A DNA stretch of 64,000 nt, from the NCBI RefSeq assembly GCF_014230305.1, contig NZ_JACLAU010000014.1, forward strand, positions 1 through 64,000, in the 5' to 3' direction. This document shows positions 61,390 through 64,000 of the stretch, piece after piece (positions within the stretch are counted from its first letter, which is position 1; every line of letters begins with the position of its first letter). Made by a program: the position numbers and the translations under genes. The notes under the pieces were generated by a model that ran no database searches, was not told where the DNA came from, and worked only from the letters and a program-made list of their open reading frames with translations. Origin of the DNA: Novosphingobium aerophilum. Its GTDB lineage: Bacteria; Pseudomonadota; Alphaproteobacteria; Sphingomonadales; Sphingomonadaceae.

Positions 61390-61406
61390 CTTACGTGAAC
61401 GTCAAG
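61390..61406 (-). promoter_or_regulatory. Candidate MerR/LiuR operator-promoter
   Basis: On the minus strand CTTGACGTTCACGTAAG (61406-61390) is an imperfect dyad with core ACGT-TC-ACGT. It includes TTGACG as a -35 element, and an AAATGT-like -10 follows after about 17 bases, directly before the merR-type ATG at 61370. It overlaps the hisI stop codon. This is the place for auto-regulation of the merR-acyl-CoA dehydrogenase unit. Confidence 0.5.
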
Positions 61407-61779
61407 TGGCTGTCGGCTCCAATGAACCTTCGTGCAGGCGGCGGTAGAAGCAGGTGGGCGCGCCGGTATGGCAGGCCGGTCCGGCGGGGTTGGCGATGAT
61501 GACCAGCGCGTCCTGATCGCAATCGGTGCGGATTTCCTCGACCCGCAGGACGTGTCCCGAGCTCTCCCCCTTCTTCCAGAGCCGCCCGCGCGATCGCGAG
61601 TGGAAGTGCGCAAACCCGGTCTCGATCGTGGCGTCCAGTGCCACGCGGTCCATGAAGGCCACCATCAGGACATCCCGCGTCCGCGAATCGATGACCACCG
61701 CGGTCAGGAGCCCCTGGGAATCGAACTTGGGCAGGAAGGCGGTTCCCTGTTCGCGCAGGGCGATGTCATCGGAGGGCAT
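61402..61779 (-). CDS. hisI: Phosphoribosyl-AMP cyclohydrolase
   Basis: A 125-residue enzyme opening the purine ring of phosphoribosyl-AMP in histidine synthesis. Motifs include VLMVAFMDRVALDATIETG, HFHSRSRGRLWKKGESSGH and the metal-binding TDCDQDALVIIANPAGPACH with CFYRR. It is a stand-alone HisI, not fused to HisE. I start at 61779 (MPSDDIALREQG), with AAGGAAA nine bases upstream; the frame is open 24 codons farther. The stop overlaps the MerR operator. Confidence 0.94.
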   Translation of the reverse strand: MPSDDIALREQGTAFLPKFDSQGLLTAVVIDSRTRDVLMVAFMDRVALDATIETGFAHFHSRSRGRLWKKGESSGHVLRVEEIRTDCDQDALVIIANPAGPACHTGAPTCFYRRLHEGSLEPTAT

Positions 61780-62094
61780 GCGGATCGTTTCCTTGCGAGG
61801 CGGCCGAGACGGCAGACCTTTTGTTGCACGATAACCACAGACCCCAGCCAAAATCCACGGCTGCGGCGAAGCTTGCTTTCCTTTGCTGCGGTTTCAAGGG
61901 ACACAGGCTCGCAGCCCGGCAACGGGTTGCCCGCAAGACTGCGGCGCCGTGCAAGAGCGCCGAGGTTCAGGGTAATAGGGCAGTGCCAGCCATGAAGCGA
62001 GGCGCGCCCGCAATTTGAGGGATCGGGTGGCGCGGCCGTTTTGGGGGCGGCCGATGCGAACCGCTTACGCGGCGCCCGCAAGTTTCGTCACGAG

Positions 62095-62131
62095 GACGCC
62101 CGGAACGGAAGTTCCGGGCGTCTTTCTTTTG
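62095..62131 (+). terminator. Strong intrinsic terminator (orphan)
   Basis: GACGCCCGGAAC (62095-62106), loop GGAA (62107-62110) and GTTCCGGGCGTC (62111-62122) form a perfect 12-pair stem, followed by TTTCTTTTG. It reads as a terminator for transcription on the plus strand, although no plus-strand gene precedes it within the visible gap. Confidence 0.8.
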
Positions 62132-62156
62132 TGCTGGCGTCTTTCTTTTGTGCTGG
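62119..62156. repeat. 19-base tandem duplication of the terminator tail
   Basis: CGTCTTTCTTTTGTGCTGG occurs twice in perfect tandem (62119-62137 and 62138-62156), so the U-rich tail of the terminator and the end of its stem are duplicated. Confidence 0.85.
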
Positions 62157-62204
62157 CGAGGGGCCTTCGTCATGACTGGCAGCATGGACGGTCAGTGGCC
62201 AGGG

Positions 62205-62972
62205 TCAGGCCCGATCGGGCGGCAGAGCCTCGTCCAGGACGCGGGCGAAGCAGGCGATCACCACGGTTTTCGCCCCGGCACGCTTCAAGGCGCGGACGCA
62301 GGCATTGCTGGTCGCGCCGCTGGTCAGGACATCGTCCACCAGCAGGACCGAAGCGCCGCGAATCCGGGCCGCGGTGCCAGCCTTCAGCGCGATCGCTCCG
62401 CGCAGGGCCCGCTCCCGGGCCGTGCGACCCAGTCCGCCCAGGATCGGTGTCGCGCGGCGGCGCACCATGGCGTCCACGATCAGCTCCCCCCCGATCCGGG
62501 CGGCAATGTCGCGGGCCAGCAGGGCCGACTGGTTGAACCCGCGGTGCCACAGCCGCCAGCGATGGATCGGGACGGGGACGACCAGCCACGGCTCCCCGGC
62601 CCCGAGCGAGCGGGACGCTGTCAGTCGGGCGCTGATCAGTCGGCCGAGCAGCGGGGCCAGAGCGATCCGCCGCCCGTGTTTGAAGGCAATGACCAGGCGC
62701 CGGGCGGCGGCATTGTACAGCGTCGCCGCGACGATGCCGTCATGGGCGGGCGGCTGCGCAAGGCATGGCGCGCAGCGTGTGCCGGGCGCAGCCGCGCCGG
62801 CAAAGGGGCGTCCGCACCCGGGGCAGCTCGGCTCGCTCGGGATGGCCAGCGTGGGCCAGCACGCAGCGCAGAGACCGCCCTGTCGCGCCACGGCCGCGCC
62901 GCACAGCGGACAGCGCGGCGGGAAAATGAAATCGACGATCGGTGCGACCCGATCTGGGACCTGCATCACCAA
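62205..62972 (-). CDS. ComF family phosphoribosyltransferase-like protein
   Basis: A 255-residue ComF/GntX-type protein. A zinc-ribbon region (CPLCGAAVARQGGLCAACWP and PGCGRPFAG, CAPCLAQ) precedes a phosphoribosyltransferase domain whose PRPP loop is SVLLVDDVLTSGATSNACVR. ComF is needed for DNA uptake in competent bacteria, and homologues are widespread without proven competence. It diverges from the methyltransferase at 63043. The start may be 62972 or the internal ATG at 62966. Confidence 0.9.
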   Translation of the reverse strand: MVMQVPDRVAPIVDFIFPPRCPLCGAAVARQGGLCAACWPTLAIPSEPSCPGCGRPFAGAAAPGTRCAPCLAQPPAHDGIVAATLYNAAARRLVIAFKHGRRIALAPLLGRLISARLTASRSLGAGEPWLVVPVPIHRWRLWHRGFNQSALLARDIAARIGGELIVDAMVRRRATPILGGLGRTARERALRGAIALKAGTAARIRGASVLLVDDVLTSGATSNACVRALKRAGAKTVVIACFARVLDEALPPDRA

Positions 62973-63042
62973 GGTGTGCGGCGGATCGGGGAATCCCGCA
63001 AGCCTCTTGCCGCCCCGGGGGGGCGACGGCTAGCGCAGCGGT

Positions 63043-63828
63043 ATGGCCTCGTCCGCTTCCCCGCCCCCGCCCCAAACGCCCTCGCGCCCTCCGGAGATCT
63101 TTGCCCGCCACCGTCGCCTGTCCGGTTGGCAGCGCATGATGGCGCGCCAGGCCCGCCCGGATCATGCCCGCTACCTGTTCGACGAGCTGGCCGAGGACAG
63201 TGCCGAGCGGATCGGCTTCCTGCGTCACCGGCCGGCGCGCACGCTGGTGCTGGGTGATCCCACCGGCGCCGTGGCCGCCGCGTTGCCGGGCGTGATGCGG
63301 CAGCACGCCTGCCCTGCCTTCCCGCTCGATCAACCCTGGCCAGAGAGGGGTTTCGACCTGATCGTCGCCTGCTTCGCCTTCGATTGCGAGAATGACCTGC
63401 CAGGTGCCCTGATCCACGCTCGCGGGGCGCTGGCCCCGGGCGGGCTGCTGCTGGCGACCATGATCGGCGCCGGGAGCCTGCCGGCGCTGCGGGGGATCAT
63501 GCTCGCCGCCGATGGTGACCGCCCGGCCCCGCGCCTCCATCCCCAGGTCGATGTCCGCGCCGGGGCCCAGTTGTTGCAGCGCGCCGGACTGGCCGATCCC
63601 GTGGCCGATGGCCGGAGCCTGAACGTCCGGTTCCGCACCCTGGCCGGTCTGGTCCATGACCTGCGCGACCAGGGCCTGACCAGCGTGCTGGTTCAGGGCG
63701 GCCCCCCTCTCGATCGGGCGGCCCTGGCCCGGGCCGAGGCGGCCTTTGCCGACCTGGCCGGGCCCGATGGCCGGGTGACCGAGCGGTTCGAGCTGCTCAC
63801 CCTGTCGGGCTGGCGCCGAACCGCCTGA
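63043..63828 (+). CDS. SAM-dependent methyltransferase, BioC/NDUFAF5-like
   Basis: A 261-residue methyltransferase. After a Pro/Ser-rich start come a helix (RRLSGWQRMMARQARPDHAR) and a SAM fold in which the glycine-rich motif is weak (ARTLVLGDPTGAVAAALPG), then FDLIVACFAFDCENDLPGAL, LAPGGLLLATMIGAGSLPAL. This fits the NDUFAF5/BioC-like group seen next to comF in Alphaproteobacteria, acting on a protein or small molecule. The substrate is unknown. It converges with ppdK. Confidence 0.82.
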   Translation: MASSASPPPPQTPSRPPEIFARHRRLSGWQRMMARQARPDHARYLFDELAEDSAERIGFLRHRPARTLVLGDPTGAVAAALPGVMRQHACPAFPLDQPWPERGFDLIVACFAFDCENDLPGALIHARGALAPGGLLLATMIGAGSLPALRGIMLAADGDRPAPRLHPQVDVRAGAQLLQRAGLADPVADGRSLNVRFRTLAGLVHDLRDQGLTSVLVQGGPPLDRAALARAEAAFADLAGPDGRVTERFELLTLSGWRRTA

Positions 63829-63833
63829 TCGGC

Positions 63834-64000
63834 TCAGGCCAGGGCGGCCTGGGCTGCCGCCAGTCGCGCGATCGGCACGCGGTAAGGCGAGGCGCTGACG
63901 TAGTCGAGGCCGGTCGCCTCGCAGAACGCGATCGAGGCCGGGTCGCCGCCATGCTCGCCGCAGATGCCCAGCTTGATCTCCGGCCGGGTGGCGCGGCCCC
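63834..64000 (-). CDS. ppdK: Pyruvate, phosphate dikinase, C-terminal end (partial)
   Basis: The last 55 codons of a minus-strand gene run off the right edge. The translation contains [20 protein letters not shown] and [20 protein letters not shown], the conserved PEP-binding C-terminal end of pyruvate, phosphate dikinase, which converts PEP, AMP and PPi to pyruvate, ATP and Pi or the reverse. The stop codon (TGA, 63834-63836) is five bases from the convergent methyltransferase stop. The rest of the gene is outside the window. Confidence 0.93.
   Translation of the reverse strand, partial: GRATRPEIKLGICGEHGGDPASIAFCEATGLDYVSASPYRVPIARLAAAQAALA

Larger units (their letters stand above)
61780..62204. 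other. 425-bp gap with an orphan terminator and tandem repeat
   Basis: No convincing protein is seen, although an ATG at 62054 opens a short plus-strand frame (MRTAYAAPASFVTRTPG...) that reads through the terminator. The upstream half is rich in small hairpins, for example GGCCG-N9-CGGCC near 62035-62053. A strong intrinsic terminator at 62095-62131 points to a short plus-strand transcript of a few hundred bases, possibly a small RNA, ending there. Nothing identifies a known RNA family. Confidence 0.5.

Overview
The window comes from a high-GC alphaproteobacterial chromosome, most likely order Sphingomonadales (a Novosphingobium/Sphingomonas-like genome). I infer this from the gene set and neighbourhoods: an archaeal/eukaryotic-type ProRS, a PhaR regulator, a PCu(A)C chaperone beside a 'vgr-related' HELTH protein and a glycine-zipper lipoprotein, RpoH promoters of the alphaproteobacterial type (CTTG-N17-CYTATNT), a GAAC-N7-GAAC SOS box, and a 'TTCGACAGGCTCAGGCTGAGC' type intergenic repeat (seen at 41739-41762). 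Species cannot be fixed by eye. Most of the window is ordinary core genome. The best candidates for something unusual are non-coding structures and a few accessory genes, and no defence system, CRISPR array, prophage or secondary-metabolite cluster is visible.

Layout. 1-133: one end of an insertion sequence whose transposase runs off the left edge. 215-8488 (minus): a long co-oriented block with a small membrane protein, an MBL-fold hydrolase, tatD, metG, holB, tmk, a D,D-carboxypeptidase, an RlpA/SPOR protein and an MltB-type lytic transglycosylase, joining tRNA charging, replication and peptidoglycan growth. 8620-8709: tRNA-Ser(UGA). 8710-11812: a lower-GC accessory patch with an exported hypothetical, a PEP-CTERM protein, a phage-like small-protein pair whose frames overlap by about 150 bases, a small membrane protein and a 13-bp tandem repeat. 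11813-13327: a double methyltransferase. 13432-16578: pyruvate dehydrogenase E3 and E2 with a thioesterase between them. 16692-27150: a stress protein, RNase R, an M28 peptidase, proS, phaR, alr, a sugar/osmolyte-type MFS transporter, an IscU-like protein and a CvpA protein.

27161-38665: radA with a candidate LexA box, a divergent patatin-like protein, the heat-shock group dnaJ, dnaK, grpE and hrcA with two RpoH-type promoters, a copper chaperone group, rph and rdgB. 39052-47282: hemW, xerC, dedA, gshB, yraN, rsmI, an LpoA-like protein divergent from rsmI, and parE. 47608-51386: an AAA ATPase (MoxR) and a CoxE-like VWA protein separated by two GFA proteins and a DUF817 membrane protein, preceded by a 325-bp leader with mutually exclusive hairpins. 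51434-64000: a methyltransferase, a NamZ-like DUF1343 protein coupled to a DOMON-like protein, tyrS, a PilZ protein, an MFS transporter, cysK, a dienelactone hydrolase-like protein, an acyl-CoA dehydrogenase, a MerR regulator, hisI, a strong orphan terminator with a tandem repeat, comF, a second small methyltransferase, and the 3' end of ppdK.

Starts were chosen by family N-termini, Shine-Dalgarno fit and ATGA/TGATG junctions. All family assignments were made by reading the translated sequence, without database searches.
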